DNA of 64,000 bases from Cladopsammia gracilis. Taxonomy: Eukaryota > Cnidaria > Anthozoa > Scleractinia > Dendrophylliidae. Position 1 is the first letter of the stretch; the number at the start of each line of letters is the position of its first letter. A model generated the notes under the pieces. The model had not been told where the DNA came from. It ran no database searches and saw only the letters and a list, made by a program, of their open reading frames with translations. The stretch is from positions 18,224 to 82,223 of the forward strand of contig JAJGOT010001076.1 of assembly GCA_022457155.1 (NCBI GenBank), given 5' to 3'. The position numbers and the translations under genes were made by a program. Positions 22,127 through 31,760 of this stretch are shown here, one piece after another.

Positions 22127-22143
22127 AATATTATAATATATAC
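22127..22143 (+). promoter_or_regulatory. TATA-rich 17-bp spacer before the last gene
   Basis: AATATTATAATATATAC lies between the TAA of the preceding gene and the ATG at 22,144. It repeats the TATATAC-ATG arrangement seen at 18,262 and 21,452. Confidence 0.5.
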
Positions 22144-22761
22144 ATGCCAGGAATTCGGCTAACGTGCCATCGGGAAACTTCACAGATCTACCCAGTATTT
22201 ACAGACAGAACTTGAGTCAAAGGCCAACCAGTACAGACAAGTCGCAAAGAAATACAAGCGAACTCATTCAATTGTTCATTATTCAGCTGTAGGCCTTGGT
22301 TTCATTCCTACTGGATCATCATCTGCCGCATTGGAAACAGCCATAAGTGGAATAGGTATTATCGTCAGTGCTCCACTAGCCGCCATTGCAATGATTTCAG
22401 TTTTTTTTTATCAGCCGGCCTTATTGTGTTTAGCAAACGGCTTGGAAGAAAGATCACTAAACATGAAAAAATCTACACACTCGCCATTGCTAAACGAAAC
22501 TCTGTCTGTGAGCTGGTTTCTAAGGCGCTAACGGACAATCGTATCAGTGAATCAGAATTTACAATAATTCTTCGTGAGCTTGAAAAATATAACGAACTTA
22601 AAAACTCGATACGCCCTGGTGAGAGAAAGGATACACAAAGCAGACAAAATCAAGTGCCGGATCTTGAAAAAATAAAAAGCGAGCTTCGCAAAGAAGTCAA
22701 ACAAGAATTTCAAAAAAAAAATCGTCTAACAGCCGTATCCAAGTCAGAGTTGAAAGAGTAA
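22144..22761 (+). pseudogene. Small hydrophobic/helical virus-like protein, broken
   Basis: ATG 22,144 (MPGIRLTCHRETS) runs to an early TGA at 22,213. Coding-like sequence continues in another frame (SKANQYRQVAKKYKRTHSIV, then a glycine/alanine-rich hydrophobic stretch with SAVGLGFIPTG and IIVSAPLAAIAM). It shifts again at an 8-T run near 22,401-22,408 into a basic, helical C-terminal part (KRLGRKITKHEKIYTLAIAK ... SESEFTIILRELEKY) ending at TAA 22,761. There are at least two frameshifts. The architecture is a central hydrophobic hairpin plus amphipathic helices, which could suit a membrane-active minor virion protein. I recall relatives in coral genomes. Function unproven. Confidence 0.5.
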
Positions 22762-23134
22762 ACTCAGGGTTTCATCTACAATACTTGAGGGAAAGGTCAC
22801 GTCACGCTACGTTGAGACTCCAATGAAATCAATGGAGAGTCTTGTGTGAAATTAAAACAAGGGCTTTTATTGTAATCATTACATCATAACACCGTATTTA
22901 TTTTCAGAAAATAAAGGGAAAAAAACCCTTTCCATTTTGGCGCTCTTGTTTTTCTCGTGCCGGGATTTTCCCTTCATGACGTAAACTTCGCCAGCTCCTT
23001 TCGTTGGAACCCGATTCGACCGCTCGAAAGCAGTAGATTAATCTGTTTTTCTGATGATGTAATTGTCGTGTGATTAGTTTTAGCAATTATGATGCTATAG
23101 CGCGCTTCAGCTGTTAAAGTCATTCGAAGCAAGT
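22762..23134. other. Flank of the virus-like block, no gene seen
   Basis: AT-rich sequence without an ORF that I support. I found no terminal inverted repeat or target duplication marking the right end of the virus-like block. Confidence 0.4.
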
Positions 23135-23413
23135 ATGGACAACAACCAGATGCTCCAAGACGTTTTTCAAACTTTTACAAGGCTTCAAGAGAAATACCCA
23201 ATAATTCGCCCAAACCTGGAAAAATGTTTAAAAGAAATTCAAGCAAAATATGCTGAAGACCAAGCCACTTCAAGACAAGATAAAAAAGAAAAAATTAAGA
23301 TACTGTTAACCAAGTTCATGGACATGAAGCATCTGGAAGTGTCATATCAAGGTTTAGTTTATAAAACCGCGAGTAATGAACATGAACTGCTACAACTTTT
23401 GAAAACAAACTGA
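23135..23413 (+). CDS. Hypothetical 92-residue protein
   Basis: ATG 23,135 to TGA 23,411 encodes a lysine/glutamate-rich, probably helical protein (MDNNQMLQDVFQTFTRLQEK ... ELLQLLKTN). Codon use looks coding and the ATG context (AGCAAGTATGG) is acceptable. No family is recognised. It lies 373 bp beyond the virus-like block and lacks its TATATA motif, so it could be an outlying element gene, a small host gene or chance. Confidence 0.3.
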   Translation: MDNNQMLQDVFQTFTRLQEKYPIIRPNLEKCLKEIQAKYAEDQATSRQDKKEKIKILLTKFMDMKHLEVSYQGLVYKTASNEHELLQLLKTN

Positions 23414-23939
23414 ATGAAGCAATTTTATCATGCAAAAAGAAAACGATCTTGTTTTCCTTAAGGCAAGGGAAATTATTGCAAGATGCAATTTACTTAGAAT
23501 TACTTAGGGGTTCTAAAGAAATCATGGCACATTTTGGTGAGACCGAAATTTCCCGAAAATTCTTGGGAAATTTCGAGATCACCTCTAGCAGGATTTAACA
23601 CCTTCTCGGTTATTGCCGAGAATTATCGGTATTTGGCTGAAATGTGTGCTAACCAGAAATAAACTTGCTCAAAAGAAGGGGTTCTCAGGATTTCTCGGGA
23701 AATCCCAGGAATAAGTTGAGACGCTATTCACTATTTACTGAAAACACGTTTGAGTTTGACTTCAGTCTCAAGGAGTGATTGTCAAATAAGCTTACTTTCA
23801 CTACGAAAGTATGAAGGCCGAAGTTAATCATCAACCTCACATGTTGCCCATTGTCGGCTTGTGAGCTGGGACTTGAATGCAAGGCGATATCGCACCGCAA
23901 GATACATTTGATGTTCGCTTTTTTTGGCTCATCAACTAA
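23414..23939. other. Left flank of the FN3 array
   Basis: Includes a GGGAAATTTC/GAAATTTCCC-rich patch (23,545-23,715) similar in style to the motif-rich intron segment inside every array unit. Array homology begins abruptly at about 23,940. Confidence 0.45.
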
Positions 23940-24497
23940 ATGAATAACCCCTGTCACGTCGGAGGGGTAAAGAAGGGGTTGTCAGTCCGTTGTTCCCCCT
24001 CTAGTTCAAGTTCTTGCTTGGTAACCTCTCACATGTTTTTGAGCATTCTCTCGAAATTCCAATCCAGTGTGAACACTTGTATTTTAACTCCCACCTTCTC
24101 TCCTGATCCTGGCCACGTTAGCGTAAATGTGCGCGTTTAGGTTGCCTTCACCTTTATTGGGCCAAAATAGTTCTAACAGATTTTAACATATTTCGTATGA
24201 ATTACAAATTGGTTATTTTAATAAAAGCGAATTTGGGATTTCCCTCAGCCATTTTACTCCAATTCGTGGTGTGTGAGTAAAATAATATTTTGCCCAGTAA
24301 ACAAGCTCAGTCAATAGATCACTTGTCTGCAATGTATATTATAAGAAATAGTCCGGTCTGAAAAGCGTAAAGAGGGCTTTTTCTTCATGTAAAAACAAGT
24401 CGTTAAGGCAAACAGCATTTCAACAATTTTCATTTAGGCATAGTTTCTCTGAGATTGTAATTGTTTTTCGTAACAGTGATTTCAATTTTGTAAACAG

Positions 24498-24794
24498 CAC
24501 CAAACGCTCCCCCAGCTAATGTCCAAGGAAACAATGGAAGCTCCACCAGTATTTTCGTTCAATGGGGCAACGTTCCAGCAAACGACCAAAATGGTGTTAT
24601 ACTGAGTTACACACTTACCTACACATCGCTACCTAATGGCAGTCCTCAAACCAAGATTGTTTATGCTCCAAGACAAAACACTACACTAACAGGATTGAAT
24701 GAATACACAAACTACAGCATCATAGTGTTTGCTTCAACCTTGAAGGGAGGTGGAAATGCTAGCGAACCCATCATTGTCATCACAGATGAAGACA
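24498..24794 (+). CDS. FN3 exon 1A
   Basis: Acceptor TTTTGTAAACAG, donor GACA/GTAAGT. The type A domain starts PNAPPANVQGNNGSS, with core tryptophan in VQWG (VQWGN variant) and tyrosine corner LNEYTNYSIIVFA. Sequons NTT, NYS and NAS suggest a glycosylated extracellular domain. The first array exon; its phase-1 start would accept the donor at 3,372. Confidence 0.9.
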
Positions 24795-25669
24795 GTAAGT
24801 TCGTAATTGTTCCAATTTCTAATTGTCGAAAACGTTTTCATTCGATAAAAAAATATATATATCCTATAACTGATGTGTAGGGACAACCATGTAGAACAAG
24901 ATCATTTACTGGTTTGATATGATAAATGCCCTGCCTAGTGCGAGGATCAGTAATGCCGTGAGTGTTTATGTATTGTCATAGTTAAAGAAAGATGACACAT
25001 TTTAAGCTTGGACGTGTCAAGAATTCAACGAATTGTCTTCAATTTGTCTAGCCCTTCGTATCCTGGCCCTCCTTAATTTTTACTCGCCTGGTTTTGGATA
25101 TGTTCTTCTTGTTCTTCTTAGAGCATTTTGTGTCCAGATAAATTTCTCATTTTTATTATTAGCACAGTCTGAGCGAAAAACATAAAAAGCTACCTGGACA
25201 TAGCTCCTTTTAGAGCAAGTGAAAACATTTATATCTTGACTGATTATTTATTTGACAAATGATTACTACAATATACAGCTATACATATACATTTACAGCT
25301 GTACAGTCTGTACATTGTATGTATGTGCCTGACCAGTTTTTCTCCTTGAACAGCTTGAACAAAAAAGATTATGCGTGTGATAAGACTACTCCCTTAGGAG
25401 AATGGTCTTTTTTTTTTGCATGTTCTTATATTATTACAGTGTATGTACATGTAGCTGTTGTGGGTGTATTTTGTGTGGTACTGACACTAAACTGACTGCA
25501 TGTCCCAAATTGAAACTGATTTACTGATTTTATGAATGGAAACACCATGGTTAAATAGAAATGACAGTCTGTAAATGTATGTTTGCTTCAAAATAGAAAC
25601 ACCTGGCTTGTATGTTTTAAGGAAACAAACAGTGTATATTTACATGTACCATTGATCATGCACATCCTT

Positions 25670-25965
25670 TGAAATGTCTTGAAGGTCAGCCTGTTTTATG
25701 TACAATCATGTACCGTTGGTTTCACTCCACGGTTTGAAAAAAGATCATGTCATCAGATTTTTGTTCACCGCAAGATCAGTAGAGATGAACTTGAGAAGAA
25801 TGAATTGAAACTATTACAGTTGTATGCCTTCAAATTGTTTTTTTTTTTTCAAAGAAAAGGAGCTACTGTACAGTATCTGAACACATTTGAGGTAACTTTT
25901 CCAAACTGTGGAGTGAAACCAATGGTGCATGAAGCAGGTTGATTTTCAAGGCATTTGAAAGAACG
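25670..25965. repeat. Intron hairpin element (unit 1 copy; one in every unit)
   Basis: Imperfect inverted arms of about 70 bp: GGTTTCACTCCACGGTTTG near 25,718 against CCAAACTGTGGAGTGAAACC near 25,902, extending outward through TTGAAGGTCAGCCTG and its diverged complement. The loop includes a T-run of variable length. It looks like a MITE that was in the ancestral unit before amplification. Confidence 0.6.
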
Positions 25966-26304
25966 CGCGGGATGAATAGTGCCAGTAATCTTTCAACATG
26001 TGGCAAAAACTGTCAGTAATACATGTACATGTATGTACCAATTTTATTTACATCAGTGGGTTAAAAAAGCTTAAAGGTTATGCAATAGGGCTGAATAACA
26101 AAACGTTTCAGTGTCATATTAGAAAGCAAAACCTATTTTCTCCATTTATTCATTAAAATCCATACTGTAAAATCCTGGTTATACAGTAACATCATCCACT
26201 TGCGTGTTGGGATCAATTGTACCGTAGGTAGTGTCGGTGCGATGTCGGCCGATGGTCAGTCGACATGTCGGTGTCAACTCCGGTGGAATATCAGTCAAGT
26301 GTCT

Positions 26305-26655
26305 GTCAAGTGTATCTGGGAGTTCCCAGGATTTCCTGGGAACTCCCAAAAAATCAGAGAATATTTTTCGATTCTTTTCCCAAAAATTCCTAAGAATTTC
26401 CAGAAGATTTGTGCAAATTAACATCAAGGTTATTTTTTATGAGAATTCTCGGGATTTCTTGGGATTTATTCTTGGGAATTCTAGGGATTTACCAGGATTT
26501 TCTCCGCCGTTTTTCTTTCCTTTTTCCAGAAATTTCAGAGAATTGCCGGGAAATTTGTGCAAATTAACACGAAGGATTTTCTGAGAATTTCTGAGATTTC
26601 ACGGAATTTTTTCTTGGGAATTCTGAAGGTTTCCCAAGAAAGGTTTACCAGAATG
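26305..26655. repeat. Intron patch of GGGAATTC-type short palindromes (unit 1 copy)
   Basis: Opens with the hairpin GGGAGTTCCCAGG ... CCTGGGAACTCCC (26,311-26,345), then many degenerate GGGATTT/GAGAATTTC/GGGAATTCT words. The patch recurs in every unit, and a related patch lies left of the array at 23,545-23,715. Confidence 0.55.
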
Positions 26656-27039
26656 CTTCAGTTTTCTGTTTTGTAGTGCAAATTAGTGCTATTTTTATTT
26701 AAATAGCACTGGGATTACAAAATTTAAATGAGAAAGGAAAAATGAAATGAATTCTGGTAGTTGTAGTCAAATGACGCCATCGCGCAAATGGCCTATTTGT
26801 TCATATCAGAATTCTAAAAAAGTCAACTAGAAAATTGATATTGTCCATTTTCTACATTGAAAGTTTTTTTTTTCCCAAGAATTTACACACCTTAAACTGA
26901 CAACCATATGATCCACGATTGACATTGATATTTTGCAGTGTTATTTCTAAAAATATCTCTCAACAACTCCAAGCCTTTTGACAGTTTATCTTATATTGTT
27001 ATTGCTTTGTTTAACGGCGATTTACTATTATTAATACAG

Positions 27040-27336
27040 CACCAAATGCTGCGCCAACTAATGTCCAGGGAAACAATGCAAGCTCTACCAGCATTTTAGT
27101 TCAATGGGGCCATGTTCCAGCAAACGACCAGAATGGTGTTATACTGAGTTACACAGTTACCTACACATTGATACCTAATGGCAGTCCACAAACCAAGATT
27201 GTTAATGCTCCTAGAAAAAACGCTACGCTGACTGGATTGAATGAATACACAAACTACAGCATCACAGTGTTTGCTTCAACCGTAAAGGGCCGTGGAAATA
27301 CTAGCGGACCTATCATTGTCATCACAGACGAAGACA
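27040..27336 (+). CDS. FN3 exon 1B
   Basis: Acceptor ATTATTAATACAG, donor GACA/GTAAGTGC. The type B domain starts PNAAPTNVQGNNASS and differs from type A mainly at surface-type positions (VQWGH, TLIPNGS, PRKNATL, KGRGNTSGP). It keeps the tryptophan and the LNEYTNYSI tyrosine corner. Confidence 0.9.
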
Positions 27337-27976
27337 GTAAGTGCATGATACATGGAATATTTGCTTGGGAATGGAAAATTTATGTTTTCCCACCGAGCTT
27401 ATTATAATTCAATAAATGTCACGTACCCCCTGTAACGTCGGAGGGGTAGGAAGGTGGTTGTCAATCCGTTGTTCCCGCTCTAGTTCAAGTTCTTGCTTGG
27501 TAAACTCTCACATGTTTTTGAGCATTCTCTCGAAATTTCAATCCAGTGTGAACACTTGTATTTTAACTCCCACCTTCTCTCCTGATCCTGGCCACGTTAG
27601 CGTAAATGTGCGATTTTAGGTTGACCTCACCTTTATTGGGCCAAAATATTTCTAACAGATTTTAACATATTTCGTATGAATTACAAATTGGTTATTTTAA
27701 TAAAAGCGAATTTGGGATTTCCCTCAGCCATTTTACTCCAATTCGTGGTGTGTGAGTAAAATAATATTTTGCCCAGTAAACAAGCTCAGTCAATAGATCA
27801 CTTGTCTGCAATGTATATTATAAGAAATAGTCCGGTCTGAAAAGCGTAAAGAGGGCTTTTTCTTCATGTAAAAACAAGTCGTTAAGGCAAACAGCATTTC
27901 AACAATTTTCATTTAGGCATAGTTTCTCTGAGATTGTAATTGTTTTTCGTAACAGTGATTTCAATTTTGTAAACAG

Positions 27977-28273
27977 CACCAAACGCTCCCCCAGCTAATG
28001 TCCAAGGAAACAATGGAAGCTCCACCAGTATTTTCGTTCAATGGGACAACGTTCCAGCAAACGACCAAAATGGTGTTATACTGAGTTACACACTTACCTA
28101 CACATCGCTACCTAATGGCAGTCCTCAAACCAAGATTGTTTATGCTCCAAGACAAAACACTACACTAACAGGATTGAATGAATACACAAACTACAGCATC
28201 ATAGTGTTTGCTTCAACCTTGAAGGGAGGTGGAAATGCTAGCGAACCCATCATTGTCATCACAGATGAAGACA
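27977..28273 (+). CDS. FN3 exon 2A
   Basis: Type A domain with VQWDN in place of VQWGN (a single G-to-A change). Splice sites and phase as in exon 1A. Confidence 0.9.
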
Positions 28274-30526
28274 GTAAGTTCGTAATTGTTCCAATTTCTA
28301 ATGGTCGAAAACGTTTTAATTCGATAAAAAAATATATATATCCTATAACTGATGTGTAGGGACAACCATGTAGAACAAGATCATTTACTGGTTTGATATG
28401 ATAAATGCCCTGCCTAGTGCGAGGATCAGTAATGCCGTGAGTGTTTATGTATTGTCATAGTTAAAGAAAGATGACACATTTTAAGCTAGGACGTGTCAAG
28501 AATTCAACGAATTGTCTTCAATTTGTCTAGCCCTTCGTATCCTGGCCCTCCTTAATTTTTACTCGCCTGATTTTGGATATGTTCTTCTTGTTCTTCTTAG
28601 AGCATTTTGTGTCCAGATAAATTTCTCAGTTTTATTGTTAGCACAGTCTGAGCCAAAAACATAAAAAGCTACCTGGACATAGCTCCTTTTAGAGCAAGTG
28701 AAAACATTTATATCTTGACTGATTATTTATTTGACAAATGATTACTATAATATACAGCTATACATATACATTTACAGCTGTACAGTCTGTACATTGTATG
28801 TATGTGCCTGACCAGTCTTTCTCCTTGAACAGCTTGAACAAAAAAGATTATGCGTGTGATAAGACTACTCCCTTAGGAGAATGGTCTTTTTTTTTTTTGC
28901 ATGTTCTTATATTATTACAGTGTATGTACATGTAGCTGTAGTGGGTGTATTTTGTGTGGTACTGACACTAAACTGACTGCATGTCCCAAATTGAAACTGA
29001 TTTACTGATTTTATGAATGGAAACACCATGGGTAAATAGAAATGACAGTCTGTAAATGTATGTTTGCTTCAAAATAGAAACACCTGGCTTGTATGTTTTA
29101 AGGAAACAAACAGTGTATATGTACATGTACCATTGATCATGCACATCCTTTGAAATGTCTTGAAGGTCAGCCTGTTTTATGTACAATCATGTACCGTTGG
29201 TTTCACTCCACGGTTTGAAAAAAGATCATGTCATCAGATTTTTGTTCACCGCAAGATCAGTAAAGATGAACTTGAGAAGAATGAATTGAAACTATTACAG
29301 TTGTATGCCTTCAAATTGTTTTTTTTTTTATTTTCAAAGAAAAGGAGCTACTGTACAGTATCTGAACACATTTGAGGTAACTTTTCCAAACTGTGGAGTG
29401 AAACCAATGGTGCATGAAGCAGGTTGATTTTCAAGGCATTTGAAAGAACGCGCGGGATGAATAGTGCCAGTAATCTTTCAACATGTGGCAAAAACTGTCA
29501 GTAATACATGTACATGTATGTACCAATTTTATTAACATCAGTGGGTTAAAAAAGCTTAAAGGTTATGCAATAGGGCTGAATAACAAAACGTTCAAGTGTC
29601 ATATCAGAAAGCAAAACCTATTTTCTCCATTTATTCATTAAAATCCATACTGTAAAATCCTGGTTATACAGTAATATCATCCACTTGCGTGTTGGGATCA
29701 ATTGTACCATAGGTAGTGTCGGTGCGATGTCGGCCGATGGTCATTCGACATGTCGGTGTCAAGTCTCGGTGGAATATCAGTCAAGTGTCTGTCAAGTGTA
29801 TCTGGGAGTTCCCAGGATTTCCTGGGAACTCCCAAAAAATCAGAGAATAATTTTCGATTCTTTTCCCAAAAATTCCTAAGAATTTCCAGAAGATTTGTGC
29901 AAATTAACATCAAGGTTATTTTTTTATGAGAATTCTCGGGATTTCTTGGGATTTATTCTTGGGAATTCTAGGGATTTACCAGGATTTTCTCCGCCATTTT
30001 TCTTTCCTTTTTCCAGAAATTTCAGAGAATTCCCGGGAAATTTGTGCAAATTAACACGAAGGATTTTCTGAGAATTTCTGAGATTTCACGGAATTTTTTC
30101 TTGGGAATTCTGAAGGTTTCCCAAGAAAGGTTTACCAGAATGCTTCAGTTTTTTGTTTTGTAGTGCAAATTAGTGCTATTTTTATTTAAATAGCACTGGG
30201 ATTACAAAATTTAAATAAGAAAGGAAAAATGAAATGAATTCTGGTAGTTGTAGTCAAATGACGCCATCGCGCAAATGGCCTATTTGTTCATATCAGAATT
30301 CTAAAAAAGTCAACTAGAAAATTGATATTGTCCATTTTCTACATTGAAAGTTTTTTTTTTCCCAAGAATTTACACAACTTAAACTGACAACCATATGATC
30401 CACGATTGACATTGATATTTTGCAGTGTTATTTCTAAAAATATCTCTCAACAACTCCAAGCCTTTTGACAGTTTATCTTATATTGTTATTGCTTTGTTTA
30501 ACGGCGATTTACTATTATTAATACAG

Positions 30527-30823
30527 CACCAAATGCTGCGCCAACTAATGTCCAGGGAAACAATGCAAGCTCTACCAGCATTTTAGTTCAATGGGGCCAT
30601 GTTCCAGCAAACGACCAGAATGGTGTTATACTGAGTTACACAGTTACCTACACATTGATACCTAATGGCAGTCCACAAACCAAGATTGTTAATGCTCCTA
30701 GAAAAAACGCTACGCTGACTGGATTGAATGAATACACAAACTACAGCATCACAGTGTTTGCTTCAACCGTAAAGGGCCGTGGAAATACTAGCGGACCTAT
30801 CATTGTCATCACAGACGAAGACA
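30527..30823 (+). CDS. FN3 exon 2B
   Basis: Type B domain; I see no coding difference from exon 1B. Acceptor and donor intact. Confidence 0.9.
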
Positions 30824-31463
30824 GTAAGTGCATGATACATGGAATATTTGCTTGGGAATGGAAAATTTATGTTTTCCCACCGAGCTTATTATAATTCAAT
30901 AAATGTCACGTACCCCCTGTAACGTCGGAGGGGTAGGAAGGTGGTTGTCAATCCGTTGTTCCCGCTCTAGTTCAAGTTCTTGCTTGGTAAACTCTCACAT
31001 GTTTTTGAGCATTCTCTCGAAATTTCAATCCAGTGTGAACACTTGTATTTTAACTCCCACCTTCTCTCCTGATCCTGGCCACGTTAGCGTAAATGTGCGA
31101 TTTTAGGTTGACCTCACCTTTATTGGGCCAAAATATTTCTAACAGATTTTAACATATTTCGTATGAATTACAAATTGGTTATTTTAATAAAAGCGAATTT
31201 GGGATTTCCCTCAGCCATTTTACTCCAATTCGTGGTGTGTGAGTAAAATAATATTTTGCCCAGTAAACAAGCTCAGTCAATAGATCACTTGTCTGCAATG
31301 TATATTATAAGAAATAGTCCGGTCTGAAAAGCGTAAAGAGGGCTTTTTCATCATGTAAAAACAAGTCGTTAAGGCAAACAGCATTTCAACAATTTTCATT
31401 TAGGCATAGTTTCTCTGAGATTGTAATTGTTTTTCGTAACAGTGATTTCAATTTTGTAAACAG

Positions 31464-31760
31464 CACCAAACGCTCCCCCAGCTAATGTCCAAGGAAACAA
31501 TGGAAGCTCCACCAGTATTTTCGTTCAATGGGACAACGTTCCAGCAAACGACCAAAATGGTGTTATACTGAGTTACACACTTACCTACACATCGCTACCT
31601 AATGGCAGTCCTCAAACCAAGATTGTTTATGCTCCAAGACAAAACACTACACTAACAGGATTGAATGAATACACAAACTACAGCATCATAGTGTTTGCTT
31701 CAACCTTGAAGGGAGGTGGAAATGCTAGCGAACCCATCATTGTCATCACAGATGAAGACA
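31464..31760 (+). CDS. FN3 exon 3A
   Basis: Type A, VQWDN variant, although the surrounding unit resembles unit 1, which has VQWGN; this is consistent with local gene conversion. Confidence 0.9.

Larger units (their letters stand above)
23940..27415 (+). repeat. Array unit 1
   Basis: The first copy. Homology to other units starts at about 23,940 (ACCCCTGTCACGTCGG); sequence to its left is unrelated to the end of a unit. Private variants shared with unit 3: GAGCGAAAAAC near 25,170, CAGTTTTTCTCC near 25,333 and AACTCCGGTGG near 26,276. Confidence 0.9.
27416..30902 (+). repeat. Array unit 2
   Basis: 3,487 bp. Carries GTCATTCGAC near 29,740 and AGTCTCGGTGG near 29,763, shared with units 4, 5 and 8; AGCTAGGACG near 28,484 is shared with unit 5. 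Confidence 0.9.

Noticed and set aside
18235..22761. Interpreting the block as a complete Polinton/Maverick or adintovirus.
   Set aside because: No polymerase, integrase, ATPase or protease and no terminal inverted repeats were found, so only a virion-like module can be claimed.
25259..25942. Recurring intron ORFs, one starting MITTIYSYTYTF and one starting MKVSLFYVQSC, in every unit.
   Set aside because: Their frames shift with homopolymer length between units, and the second lies in the hairpin element; no evidence of translation.
26179..26584. Recurring 60-117 codon ORFs in the A-to-B intron of each unit (both strands).
   Set aside because: They arise from the GGGAATTC-type patch, are broken by single-base indels between units, and are spliced out between FN3 exons.
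27416..27619. 67-codon plus-strand ORF at the start of most units.
   Set aside because: Antisense to the protein-like minus-strand sequence discussed in the findings and located in an intron; a shadow ORF.
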